From assembly GCA_016177735.1 (NCBI GenBank), contig JACOUS010000018.1:145297-209296 (forward strand): DNA of 64,000 bases. Direction: 5' to 3'. Origin of the DNA: Ignavibacteriales bacterium (GTDB taxonomy: Bacteria > Bacteroidota > Ignavibacteria > Ignavibacteriales > Melioribacteraceae). A program made the position numbers and the translations under genes. Below are positions 35,517-44,383 of this stretch, in pieces. The first letter of the stretch is position 1, and every line of letters begins with the position of its first letter. Under the pieces are notes generated by a model. It ran no database searches. It was not told where the DNA came from and worked only from the letters and a program-made list of their open reading frames with translations.

Positions 35517-37400
35517 TTATGCGAGAGGTAATTTGATTGAAAAAGTTGTTCCATTGCCTATTTCACTTTGCACGTTAATAGTTCCGTTGTGGTTATCAAT
35601 TATTCCCCACACAACAGAAAGACCCAGTCCGGTTCCGCGTTGTCCTTTTGTAGAAAAGAACGGCTCGAAAATTTTATTCAGGTTTTCCGGCGGTATGCCG
35701 CACCCGTTGTCTGCAATTTGAATCTCTACATATTTTTTTTCACCGCCGCCGTCAACAAATTCCCATTTTTGCCAGTTGTCTTTGAATGAAGCGCATCCTT
35801 CAACAAATCCTTGATTCGGGATTTGTATTTTATAAACCGGTCCGCCGCACTCGGGGCATTTTGCATTTTTATCTATTAATGATAAATCACAAACGGGGCA
35901 GTTCAACATAACATTTGGATTTTTTTCGAAAGCGATTCCAAAAAAATGCCGGTGGTTTCCGTAAATAGGATCGAGATGAACAAAGCCTTGATTGCCGTTC
36001 GATTTTATTTTCAGCCTGATCGATGAATTTCCGCCGATCTTGTATTCGTTGTTAATCAAACTATGATTCTTCGGGCAGACGCATTTTTTTATGTGCTTTA
36101 TTCCTTTCGGTGAAAGAGTGATCAGCGAAGTGCCGATTGTAATCACGCCGCCGTTTGTGCCCGATGCATCGATAGCATTTAAAATTAAATTCAGAAAAAC
36201 TTGCTGTATCTGGTTTGCATCCGCAGTAATCTTCGGAAGGTTTGTATCGAATTTTTTTACAAGATTGATTTTGCCGAACTTCAATTGGTTGTTAACAACT
36301 GCAATTGCGCGGTTAATAATTTCGTTAACATCAATCATAGTTTTTTTGGGGGTTGACTGCCGTGCAAAATCGAGAAGACCTTTCACAATTTCGCGGCTGC
36401 GCATCGTTTCCCGTACAATCACGTTTAAATCTTCTTGAAGCTGCGGATTCTCTTTTGCTCTTTTCAATAAGTAACTGCTGTAAGTTAAAACTCCGGTTAA
36501 CGGATTATTAATTTCGTGGGCAACACCGGCGGCAAGTCTTCCGAGCGAAGCCATTTTATCCGATTGAACAAGCTGATGCTGTGTGTCTTCAAGTTTTTTG
36601 ATCATGTTGTTAAAAGATTCGCCGAGGTAACCGAGTTCATCTGTGCCGGGTTCTTTTATTAGATAATTCAAATTGCCGAGAGCAACTTCGTTGGTCGCTT
36701 TCACAAGCTCGCGCACCGGTTTATCGACCCATCTTTTCACGAAGTAACCGATAATTATTCCGAACGCCGTTATAGAAATTATCGCAAAGAGTAATTCTTG
36801 AATTTGATTGTTGGTAATCTGCTTATCAACATCTGCGAGCGAAATACTAACATCGAGAACACCAAGCACGGCTGCATATTGCGGATGTGCGTGGCACTCG
36901 GCTTCCCAGCAAGATTTTTCGTTGTAGATCGGATTGATAATTCCCATCAACCGCGTTGAATCGGGATTGAGCCTGTAAATTCTTGTTCTGTCTTTTATCG
37001 GTAATTTTTCGAGCGGCTTGTTTTCTGCATGGCACGCATAACAACTTTCCGCTTTTTTATCGAGCATGTTTCCTATTTCATCTTCTTTCGTCGAATAAAT
37101 AATTTCGCCTTCTTTGTTGAGAACACGTACATCATAAATTGCCGGGTCTTTGCCGATTGTATTTATAATTTCATGAATGTGATCTCTTTGGTTCAACAAC
37201 ATGCCGTAACGTGTGCTGTTCTTCACCGTTTCGCTTAATTGATTTGCATGACGCTCAACTTCTGCAAGCATTACATCTCTTTGTGATTTTATATTGAAGT
37301 ACGAATAGACTCCGATAATAATAATTGCAGTGATGCTTACGGCAATTGTGAGCTTCAATCCGATCCGTCTATAAAATCCTATTTCGTTGAATCCTTTCAT
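35517..37400 (-). CDS. Histidine kinase with c-heme sensor motifs and Cys-rich insert
   Basis: The 627-residue protein has membrane helices at about 17-35 and 203-221. Its periplasmic sensor between them contains CYACH (120-124) and CWEAECH (164-170, CX4CH), so it could bind covalent heme c. HAMP follows, then the phosphoacceptor His295 in AAGVAHEINNPLTGVL and the HATPase. The HATPase is split: N-box FLNLILNAIDASG at about 402-414 is followed by a ~130-residue insert before IADNGCGIPPENL (562-574). The insert holds Cys440, 442, 501, 504, 515, 518 and 536 (CPVC...CPEC), like a zinc ribbon. It is encoded two bases after the 13-heme cytochrome, pointing to redox sensing of that electron chain. 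Confidence 0.9.
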   Translation of the reverse strand: MKGFNEIGFYRRIGLKLTIAVSITAIIIIGVYSYFNIKSQRDVMLAEVERHANQLSETVKNSTRYGMLLNQRDHIHEIINTIGKDPAIYDVRVLNKEGEIIYSTKEDEIGNMLDKKAESCYACHAENKPLEKLPIKDRTRIYRLNPDSTRLMGIINPIYNEKSCWEAECHAHPQYAAVLGVLDVSISLADVDKQITNNQIQELLFAIISITAFGIIIGYFVKRWVDKPVRELVKATNEVALGNLNYLIKEPGTDELGYLGESFNNMIKKLEDTQHQLVQSDKMASLGRLAAGVAHEINNPLTGVLTYSSYLLKRAKENPQLQEDLNVIVRETMRSREIVKGLLDFARQSTPKKTMIDVNEIINRAIAVVNNQLKFGKINLVKKFDTNLPKITADANQIQQVFLNLILNAIDASGTNGGVITIGTSLITLSPKGIKHIKKCVCPKNHSLINNEYKIGGNSSIRLKIKSNGNQGFVHLDPIYGNHRHFFGIAFEKNPNVMLNCPVCDLSLIDKNAKCPECGGPVYKIQIPNQGFVEGCASFKDNWQKWEFVDGGGEKKYVEIQIADNGCGIPPENLNKIFEPFFSTKGQRGTGLGLSVVWGIIDNHNGTINVQSEIGNGTTFSIKLPLA

Positions 37401-37402
37401 TC

Positions 37403-38521
37403 CTACTTTGCTCTCTTCCCGGGTAAATTATTCGGATAAGATTTATCGTCGTGACAATCTTCGCATACCGGTTTTGAATACGATAATTCTTTGTGACAGT
37501 TTTCGCAATCCAACTCGCTGTGTGTTTCATCGAGCACTAAACCGGTTGACTTGTGTTTGAAGTTTTCCAAAGTCCAAGTTCCGTGGCAAGTTTTGCATTC
37601 ATTGTTCAATCCTTTGAATCCGGATTTGCTTGTATGACAGCGGGCGCAATCAAGCTTCGAATGGAATTTCGATAAATCAAATCCCGTAACAGATTTATGA
37701 TTGAATCCGCCGGCTTCCGAATTGGAATGACACGAAGAACAATTTGATTCCGTGTTGTGACAGCTTGAACATTTTTTGTGTTTTATTTTTTCCGATATTG
37801 TTTTTGTTGATGCTGTTTTATTTGTCGAGTGGCATTTTATACAGCTCTCGTTCGAATGACAGTCCGAACATTCCAAACTGAACAAATTAATATGCTCGTT
37901 ATGATAAAACGTAACGAGCTTGCCTTGTTTTGTTTTTGCCGCAAAAGAAATTTTATCAGGAGTTTTAATTTCTGGATGAATTCTTTTTTTATTGTTCGAA
38001 ACAACTGACGTTTGTGATTTTTCTTTTCCTTTCAATTCATGGCAGACAGTGCAATCTGTACTGCCGCTCCACGCACGATGACAATTCATACATTGCTGGT
38101 GGTATGCGCCTTTCAAATCCGGCTTGCTGATATCCGTCCGCTTGCGGGATGACTCGTGGCAATCGGAACATCCGATTACATTTCCCGGAGGATTGTAGTG
38201 ATGACATGTTCTGCATCCGCCGGCAAGCCCAGACATCTCTGCATGTGCCAAATGTGAAAACTTTACCGGTGAGTAAATATCCGTTTCTCTAATTTTATTT
38301 ATTACAAAAATTTTTGGGGCATCCGTCACCGGCTGGTCAATTCTTATCATACTTTCGCGCGGACAAACTTTTATGCACGGGTTTTCTTTTGTAGGAATAT
38401 CGCACGAATGGCATGTTGAACAAGTTAAATTTTGCGTTGAATGATTGCCGCTGATTTTGTTCTGCCCGTTAATTACAAACGGAACAATGAGCATCCAAAT
38501 AAAAATTTTATAATTCATCAT
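37403..38521 (-). CDS. 13-heme periplasmic cytochrome with ferredoxin-like Cys set
   Basis: The 372-residue protein has a signal peptide ending VINGQ and 13 CXXCH motifs (CSTCH, CRTCH, CSDCH, CMNCH, CTVCH, CSDCH, CIKCH, CSSCH, CSSCH, CARCH, CKTCH, CENCH, CEDCH). The first motif (34-38) is followed by Cys40, Cys49 and Cys53 with a Pro, in an order like a ferredoxin cluster motif. The FSHLAHAEM segment with CRTCHHYNP is of the cytochrome c7/class III kind. It overlaps the NrfD gene by four bases, so it is the periplasmic electron exit of a ferredoxin-NrfD-multiheme quinone complex resembling Hmc/Tmc/Nrf modules. Confidence 0.9.
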   Translation of the reverse strand: MMNYKIFIWMLIVPFVINGQNKISGNHSTQNLTCSTCHSCDIPTKENPCIKVCPRESMIRIDQPVTDAPKIFVINKIRETDIYSPVKFSHLAHAEMSGLAGGCRTCHHYNPPGNVIGCSDCHESSRKRTDISKPDLKGAYHQQCMNCHRAWSGSTDCTVCHELKGKEKSQTSVVSNNKKRIHPEIKTPDKISFAAKTKQGKLVTFYHNEHINLFSLECSDCHSNESCIKCHSTNKTASTKTISEKIKHKKCSSCHNTESNCSSCHSNSEAGGFNHKSVTGFDLSKFHSKLDCARCHTSKSGFKGLNNECKTCHGTWTLENFKHKSTGLVLDETHSELDCENCHKELSYSKPVCEDCHDDKSYPNNLPGKRAK

Positions 38522-39759
38522 TTCGCACCCCGTATCGAAAATTTTGTTTTGTGAACTGCGGGAATCTGCGGTACGCTTACAATCGGGAAGATCATTACAA
38601 ATGCTCTGAACAAAAGGACTTCAATTGCAATGAAACCGGCGGTAACAAAAATTTCTCCAACAGAAGGGAAGTACGGAGTGAATTGATACGGCGGTGTGTA
38701 CGCTACTATGAAATTGTTTAATCTATTCAAGAACACGCCGAAGATTACGAGGAACGAAGCAATTGATAAACCGAGCGGCGATCTTTGTATCTGCGGCGAC
38801 ATAAATAATCTTAACGGAACAATAATTCCAAGTACAAGTTCGATAACAAACATCACACTTGCAGTGTTGAATTCGGTTAAGTAAACAAATGTCTGTCTGA
38901 TTACCATATCACCTATCTTGAAAGAAAGATAAATGAATAAAATCGGGGCAATCATTCTTCCGAGTCCGGCAAGAATTGGTGTTTCGGGTTTTAAATCGAA
39001 CGATCTTGATGTTAACACTGATTCAAAAATTACCATTGGCAAACCGACCGAAATTGCTGACAACAAAAACAACAGCGGAAGAATTGGTGTCTGCCACAAC
39101 GGATGCATTTTTGGTCCGGCAATTACCATCAACGTTCCCAAAGAAGATTGATGCAGACAAGAAAGAACAACTCCGGCGATAATGAAAATGAACATCGTTT
39201 TATCGAGCCCTCTATCGAGCGCTCTTAAAAATTTATCTACACTATTGTTGTATTTTTTTAACAAGCCGGGCAAGTTTACTCTTCCGATAAATCGTTCAGT
39301 TACAATCGGCAAAAACTCGATGTAGAGAACGGTTAAATAGATCATAACGCATATGCCTACTTCAAACAGAACAGAAGTGCCGTTCCACATAATTAGCGGA
39401 TGCCAGATGTAGTAGTAACGTCCGAGATCAATTGCAACGCTCATTGCAACAAATGTGTAGCCGAGCATCGCAGTTAATAACGCCGGTCGTGTGATTAGAT
39501 GATATTCTTCTTTGTGCATGATATGACCGAGCGCGGCGGTTGTAAAACCTCCGGCGGCAAGTGCAACACCGGCGGCTACATCGATGCCAATCCAAATTCC
39601 CCACGGATATTGATTGCTTAAATTTGTTACCGTACCGATGCCGAAAATCAATCGCGCAAAAACGAAAATGATTCCAACGAGTGCAATCACCGATAAAAAA
39701 ATTACGGTAGGTGTAAAATATTTTCTCGGCATAGGAGTTGGTTTTATAAATTCACTCAT
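38518..39759 (-). CDS. NrfD/HybB-like quinone-interacting membrane protein
   Basis: The 413-residue protein has about ten membrane helices and is related to HybB/NrfD/PsrC. It has YPWGIWIGIDVAAGVALAAG, the family GxxxG-like N-terminal block, LIMWNGTSVLFEVGICVMIY and CLHQSSLGTLMVIAGPK. These subunits bind menaquinone and pass electrons to an Fe-S partner or take them from it. The start has a strong ggagg and overlaps the ferredoxin gene by eight bases. Confidence 0.9.
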   Translation of the reverse strand: MSEFIKPTPMPRKYFTPTVIFLSVIALVGIIFVFARLIFGIGTVTNLSNQYPWGIWIGIDVAAGVALAAGGFTTAALGHIMHKEEYHLITRPALLTAMLGYTFVAMSVAIDLGRYYYIWHPLIMWNGTSVLFEVGICVMIYLTVLYIEFLPIVTERFIGRVNLPGLLKKYNNSVDKFLRALDRGLDKTMFIFIIAGVVLSCLHQSSLGTLMVIAGPKMHPLWQTPILPLLFLLSAISVGLPMVIFESVLTSRSFDLKPETPILAGLGRMIAPILFIYLSFKIGDMVIRQTFVYLTEFNTASVMFVIELVLGIIVPLRLFMSPQIQRSPLGLSIASFLVIFGVFLNRLNNFIVAYTPPYQFTPYFPSVGEIFVTAGFIAIEVLLFRAFVMIFPIVSVPQIPAVHKTKFSIRGAK

Positions 39760-40666
39760 GATTTGCCTCCTTATGTTCGTCTTGTTTGCGGTTTTTGTTG
39801 AGCCACATTACTCCGCCAAACAGAGCATAAAGAGCAATCGGTGGAACAAAGTATGCAAAGATTCCATGTTGAATTGCCTCGCTAACACCAGGCGCCGGGT
39901 TTGTTCCGAGTTTCGGAAATTGTAATTCATGAAAATCTCTTCCGGCTAAATAGAGCCAGCTCGTTCCGCCAACTTCATGTTCTCCGTAAACATTATTTAC
40001 ATAACGATCTGGGTAGAGACTAATTTTTTGATGTGCGAGATCAATAAGCTCTTCTCTTCTTCCGTATGTTAAAACTTCCATTGGACAGATTTCAACACAA
40101 GCCGGAAGTTTTCCGTCTTTAGTTCTGTCGAAACAGAAATCGCATTTGCGTACTTCGGGCTGAATTGCTTTTCCGTACTCAAATGCCGGAACCTGAAAAG
40201 GACACGCAACCATACAATAGCGGCATCCTATGCATCTGTCCCCGTTCCAAATTACGGAACCGTTTTTCTCTTTTGAAAACGCTCCAACAATGCACGCCGA
40301 TACACAAGCCGGTTTATCGCAGTGCATACATTGTACTTTTACATCTACCGGAAATTGATCGTCTCCTTTTGCAGCGTATTCGTTTACCACAGTCAATGTT
40401 TTGTCATCGGGTCTTCTCATGTTTTTGAAAACTGATCTGTCATTGTACGATTCAATTGATTGTGCAGATAGGTTGTGTGCGGTTTTGCATGCCCATTCGC
40501 ATTTGCGGCAGCCGATGCAAACCGTTGTATCAACCAAAACACCCATCCGATTTTCATCAAGAATATTATTCGGTGCAGCTTTTGCCGGCTTGGAAGAAAC
40601 ACCCGTCAGCCCGGCACCAATTAATGCGCTCGTTTTTAGAAAATTACGGCGAGATTGATTTGCCAT
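39752..40666 (-). CDS. HybA-like Tat-exported 4x[4Fe-4S] ferredoxin subunit
   Basis: The 304-residue protein has a twin-arginine signal (SRRNFLKTSALIGAGLTG). Four Cys clusters follow: CIGCRKCEWACKTAH, CMHCDKPACVSACIVGA, CIGCRYCMVACPF, and the CDFCFDRTKDGKLPACVEICP region. A C-terminal membrane helix (YFVPPIALYALFGGVMWL) anchors it, as in HybA. It would relay electrons between the NrfD subunit and the multiheme cytochrome on the periplasmic face. It is the first gene of the six-gene operon, with cggaggt before the ATG. Confidence 0.93.
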   Translation of the reverse strand: MANQSRRNFLKTSALIGAGLTGVSSKPAKAAPNNILDENRMGVLVDTTVCIGCRKCEWACKTAHNLSAQSIESYNDRSVFKNMRRPDDKTLTVVNEYAAKGDDQFPVDVKVQCMHCDKPACVSACIVGAFSKEKNGSVIWNGDRCIGCRYCMVACPFQVPAFEYGKAIQPEVRKCDFCFDRTKDGKLPACVEICPMEVLTYGRREELIDLAHQKISLYPDRYVNNVYGEHEVGGTSWLYLAGRDFHELQFPKLGTNPAPGVSEAIQHGIFAYFVPPIALYALFGGVMWLNKNRKQDEHKEANHE

Positions 40667-40864
40667 TTATAACCTCCGTTTGATAAGCCACGCAGAAAAT
40701 GAAATCCAAACAAGAAATTGGAGATTCATATCCATTTACAAATTGATACAAAGAATTGTGCCAATCAATCTGATATTATATTTCTTCAAAAAAGCGGCAT
40801 TGTCTTTATTAAGGCAAGTTTTTTTGTTACTTTCGTACCCAAATTAGAGAAAAAAATATCAGTT

Positions 40865-42913
40865 ATGGGAAAGAAGAATACATTGGATTTGCCGATACTA
40901 CGTCAGAAAATAAATAATATTGATGAAGATATTATCAAACTTCTACTCGATAGAAGAAACTTGAGCAAAAAAGTAATTATAGCCAAAGAGGAAAGTAAAA
41001 ATCCGATCCGTGATCAAAAACGGGAAGAAGAGTTACTTGCCCGTGTAATTAAACTCGGCAGAAAATCCGGATTGGATTCCACATTTTTATCGAAAGTATT
41101 TTACGAGATCATTGAAGACTCGGTGAGGCTTCAACAAAGTCACGTGCAGTCTTCACTTAATAAAGCCGCTAAAAAGAAGAGTGTTAAAGTTGCCATTCAA
41201 GGAATTGAAGGCGCTTACAGTTTTCTTGCAGCCGAAAAATATTTTGTTCACTCGGGATACAAACTAAATTTTGTTTATAAAAAAAGATTTGACGAAGTGG
41301 TTGATGCTGTTGAAAAAGGGGAAGCTGAGTACGCCGTTCTCCCGATTGAAAACACTACATCGGGAGGAATTAACGAAGTGTACGATCTTCTTTTGCACAC
41401 GACACTATCAATAGTGGGCGAGGAGAAATTTCAGGTTAAACACTGCCTCGTAACTTTGAAAGATATTCCAATCGAGAAGATCAAAAAAGTTTATGCGCAT
41501 TATCAGGCGGCGGCACAGTGCAGTAAATTTTTGGAAACGATTCCCGATGTATCAGTTGAATATTTTGCAGATACTGCAATGTCCGTTCAAAAAATAAAAG
41601 AAGAAGGGAACCAATACTTTGCGGCAATTGCAAGCGAAGAAGCTGCCAAACTTTTCGGATTAAAAATCATAAAGAAAAATATTGCAAATCAGCCGGATAA
41701 TTTCACACGGTTTTTGGTTGCATCGCGCAAACCGGAAAAAGTTGATCCGCGCATTCCGTGCAAAACATCGATCATAATGGCTACATCGCACACACCCGGC
41801 TCGCTTGTGGAAGCGCTCAATGTTTTCAGAAAATTTAATGTGAACCTCACTAAACTTGAATCGCGCCCGATTGTTGGAAATCCGTGGGAAGAAATGTTCT
41901 ATCTCGATTTAGAAGGAAATATTTTTGATGAAGTTGTGCAGAAAGTGATGGATGAATTAGGTCACTACACGCGATTCATGAAAATCCTCGGAAGTTATCC
42001 ATCGCAAGAACTTTCGAAAACAAAATTGGAGATGCACAAAATTTTAGCCGGTGAAACGGAAAGTAAAAAAACAGCGGCATCCGAAGAGAGTACGAAAAAG
42101 AGTGCGGCTGTAAAAAAATCCAAGAGTTACAAACTTGCAAGCCGTGAATACAAAGCAGAAGATACAATCATAAAAGTTCGCGATGTGTTAATCGGAGGTG
42201 ATAATTTTGTTGTAATTGCCGGACCGTGTTCTGTTGAATCGAAAGAGATGATACTTGAGTGTGCGAAAGAAGCAAAAGAATACGGCGCACAAATTCTACG
42301 AGGCGGATGTTTCAAACCGCGTACTTCACCATACAGTTTTCAGGGATGGGGATTTGAAGCACTCGATAATTTAACCGAAGCCGGAAAAGTTTATCAAATT
42401 CCGGTTGTTACGGAAGTGATGGACACCGAACAAGTTGAGCCGGTTGCAAAAACGGCGGACATACTTCAAGTAGGTGCGCGTAACATGCAAAACTTTGCAT
42501 TGCTGAAAGCTGTGGGTAAAACACACCGCCCGGTTCTTTTGAAGCGTGGATTGATGGCATCGATTGAAGAATTATTGAATGCTGCCGAGTATATTCTTTC
42601 GCAAGGAAACAGACAGGTAATTCTTTGCGAGCGCGGCATACGAACTTTTGAAACTGCTTCGAGAAATACACTCGATATCGGTGCAGTGCCTATCTTAAAA
42701 GAGCTGACTCACTTGCCGATTCTTATCGATCCTTCACATGCAATCGGGCAAAGGGACAAAGTGATTCCGCTTGCAAAAGCGGCAAAAGCTGTGGGAGCGC
42801 ACGGAATAATGGTCGAAATGCATCCCGATCCTGAAAAAGCAATGAGCGACGGCGAGCAGTCTTTGTACTTCGAGCAGTTCGAAACAATGATGAAAGAACT
42901 TTACAAGCTGTAA
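40865..42913 (+). CDS. Chorismate mutase-prephenate dehydratase-ACT-DAHP synthase fusion
   Basis: The start chosen is the ATG at 40865 (682 residues); an in-frame ATG at 40718 would add a tail without homology. An AroQ-type chorismate mutase lies at about 5-95 ([20 protein letters not shown]). A prephenate dehydratase follows at about 115-290 ([38 protein letters not shown]), then an ACT domain with ESRP at about 305-380. A Lys/Ser-rich linker leads to a class I-beta DAHP synthase from about 440 ([39 protein letters not shown]). One polypeptide thus carries the entry step of the shikimate pathway and the two committed phenylalanine steps. The ACT domain should give phenylalanine feedback to both ends. 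Confidence 0.93.
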   Translation: MGKKNTLDLPILRQKINNIDEDIIKLLLDRRNLSKKVIIAKEESKNPIRDQKREEELLARVIKLGRKSGLDSTFLSKVFYEIIEDSVRLQQSHVQSSLNKAAKKKSVKVAIQGIEGAYSFLAAEKYFVHSGYKLNFVYKKRFDEVVDAVEKGEAEYAVLPIENTTSGGINEVYDLLLHTTLSIVGEEKFQVKHCLVTLKDIPIEKIKKVYAHYQAAAQCSKFLETIPDVSVEYFADTAMSVQKIKEEGNQYFAAIASEEAAKLFGLKIIKKNIANQPDNFTRFLVASRKPEKVDPRIPCKTSIIMATSHTPGSLVEALNVFRKFNVNLTKLESRPIVGNPWEEMFYLDLEGNIFDEVVQKVMDELGHYTRFMKILGSYPSQELSKTKLEMHKILAGETESKKTAASEESTKKSAAVKKSKSYKLASREYKAEDTIIKVRDVLIGGDNFVVIAGPCSVESKEMILECAKEAKEYGAQILRGGCFKPRTSPYSFQGWGFEALDNLTEAGKVYQIPVVTEVMDTEQVEPVAKTADILQVGARNMQNFALLKAVGKTHRPVLLKRGLMASIEELLNAAEYILSQGNRQVILCERGIRTFETASRNTLDIGAVPILKELTHLPILIDPSHAIGQRDKVIPLAKAAKAVGAHGIMVEMHPDPEKAMSDGEQSLYFEQFETMMKELYKL

Positions 42914-42915
42914 TT

Positions 42916-43464
42916 CTACAGAATTATTTTGGATTGTAGAGAGACAAGATAATAATTCGCATTTGTTTTTGTGAATGTGAGTCCGTATTCCAAACCCAAA
43001 CCGAGCTGCAATCCTTTTGATTTGTAATCCGTAAAATCCAACCCGCCCAAAATGCTGAAAAGAATTCCGGGCATCCATTCGTTTGTTTGAAACGTTCTAT
43101 CATTTAAGTAAAGTACTCCGGCAGTCTCTTCGATAAAAATATTTCTTTGCAGCGTTTGCTGAATTACAGCTTTCAACGAAAATGATTTCATGAAAGGATA
43201 AACTCTGCCGTGCCGGTTTTCGGGAAGAAAATATTCAATCTTGCGTGCGTATGTAAAACCGGGACGTAAAATTAGTTGATCGGAAAACCACGGAGCGACA
43301 TCAAAAAAAATAGAACCGCCAAGCACTGTAAAAGAAGGTGAGTTACTATTTATTCCGCCGATGCCGAGCGAGCTGCCGAGTCCGGTAAATTCTATTTGTG
43401 CATTTGTTGTGATTGTTAAAGCCGCAAACAGAAATACTGTTTGTAGAATTTTTTTTGAGGTCAT
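42916..43464 (-). CDS. Small outer-membrane barrel protein, unknown function
   Basis: The 182-residue protein has a signal peptide ending LTITTNAQ. Its strands include SPSFTVLGGSIFFDVAPWF, LILRPGFTYARKIEYFL and LGLGLEYGLTFTKTNANYYL, and it ends LQSKIIL. It resembles small outer-membrane or autotransporter-barrel-like proteins without a specific family match. It converges with the aromatic-pathway fusion gene with two bases between stops. Confidence 0.65.
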   Translation of the reverse strand: MTSKKILQTVFLFAALTITTNAQIEFTGLGSSLGIGGINSNSPSFTVLGGSIFFDVAPWFSDQLILRPGFTYARKIEYFLPENRHGRVYPFMKSFSLKAVIQQTLQRNIFIEETAGVLYLNDRTFQTNEWMPGILFSILGGLDFTDYKSKGLQLGLGLEYGLTFTKTNANYYLVSLQSKIIL

Positions 43465-43529
43465 ATATTCATAAAGAGATTATGGAATTTATTCCGCATC
43501 AAATTAAACAAAATTAAACGGAGGGCGAA

Positions 43530-43889
43530 ATGGAAAAATCTTTGTATCACTACAAAGCACATGTTACCGATGTTTACGACGGAGACACTTGCACAGTTGA
43601 TATTGATCTCGGTCTTCACTTAACTGTTAAAGGGGAAAAAATAAGATTACACAGAATTAACGCGCCGGAACTAAAAGGAAATGATAAACAGAACGGAATT
43701 AAAGCGAGAGATTTTTTGAGAGAACAAATTCTCGGCAAAGATATTTGGCTTGAAACGATTAAAGACAAATTGGAAAAATACGGAAGGTATCTCGGCGAAA
43801 TTCACCTCGAAGCAAAACCCGGCGAGTTTGTTAATGTTAACGATTTGATTGTGCAGAAAGGATTTGCTGTGTATAAAGAATACAAGTAA
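43530..43889 (+). CDS. Staphylococcal-nuclease-like (thermonuclease) protein
   Basis: The protein is a compact SNase domain of 119 residues: VTDVYDGDTCTVDI, the catalytic Arg/Glu region KIRLHRINAPELKG, and KLEKYGRYLGEIHL with the second Arg. There is no signal peptide, so it would act in the cytosol unless exported by another route. A good Shine-Dalgarno (ggaggg) precedes the ATG. Similar small nucleases occur in phage and chromosomes; the substrate is unknown. Confidence 0.88.
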   Translation: MEKSLYHYKAHVTDVYDGDTCTVDIDLGLHLTVKGEKIRLHRINAPELKGNDKQNGIKARDFLREQILGKDIWLETIKDKLEKYGRYLGEIHLEAKPGEFVNVNDLIVQKGFAVYKEYK

Positions 43890-43896
43890 CTGTAAG

Positions 43897-43993
43897 TCGA
43901 AGCTTGCACGGAATTAGTTTAACGAGTGCGAGCTTCGATAAAGAGTGATTTTAATTTGCAGCGAAGCTTACGCCCGTCTTAAAAATGCCGGGC
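43897..43993. repeat. Hairpin repeat cluster after the nuclease gene
   Basis: A 13-bp stem with one mismatch (tcgaagcttgcac at 43897-43909 with gtgcgagcttcga at 43926-43938) is followed by another cgaagctt copy at 43962 and a short gcccg/cgggc hairpin (43972-43993). There is no T run, so it is more likely a dispersed repeat than a simple terminator. Confidence 0.55.
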
Positions 43994-44003
43994 AAGTTTC
44001 TCT

Positions 44004-44324
44004 TTACACAAAATGCAATGCAAGCCAAAAAGTTTTTTGTTCGGAATCGGTTTTGGCGACTCTGTGTTTTTTGTGTGCCGGAATTATGAGATAATCTCCC
44101 GGCTTCATTTCAATTAATTCATTGTTCTCAAATTCCAAAACAGCACCGCCGGAGATGAGCAGCACAAATTCATTTTTATCCTGATCGTACCAAAAATTTT
44201 CCGGCGACGAATGACCTTCCGAAACGATTCGTTCCATTTTAAAATCTCTGCCGGCGAGAATCTCTTCAAAGAATTCCTCTTTTAGTTCGCCACCAAAATT
44301 TTCAAAAATGTTTTGTATCGTCAT
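44004..44324 (-). CDS. Cupin-domain protein
   Basis: The start is set at the ATG at 44324, where homology to the phosphoribosylaminoimidazole-like small cupin family begins (TIQNIFENFGGELKEEF). An upstream TTG at 44387 overlaps the preceding stop. The domain reads ERIVSEGHSSPENFWYDQDK, then MKPGDYLIIPAHKKHRVAKT, with metal-binding His residues. It follows the TPP-enzyme gene and is probably co-transcribed with it. The substrate is unknown. Confidence 0.8.
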   Translation of the reverse strand: MTIQNIFENFGGELKEEFFEEILAGRDFKMERIVSEGHSSPENFWYDQDKNEFVLLISGGAVLEFENNELIEMKPGDYLIIPAHKKHRVAKTDSEQKTFWLALHFV

Positions 44325-44383
44325 TACCGCTTCTTTTACTTTGTAACTTTTCCGCTCAGGCACTTTGCTGCTCTGTAACTCGT

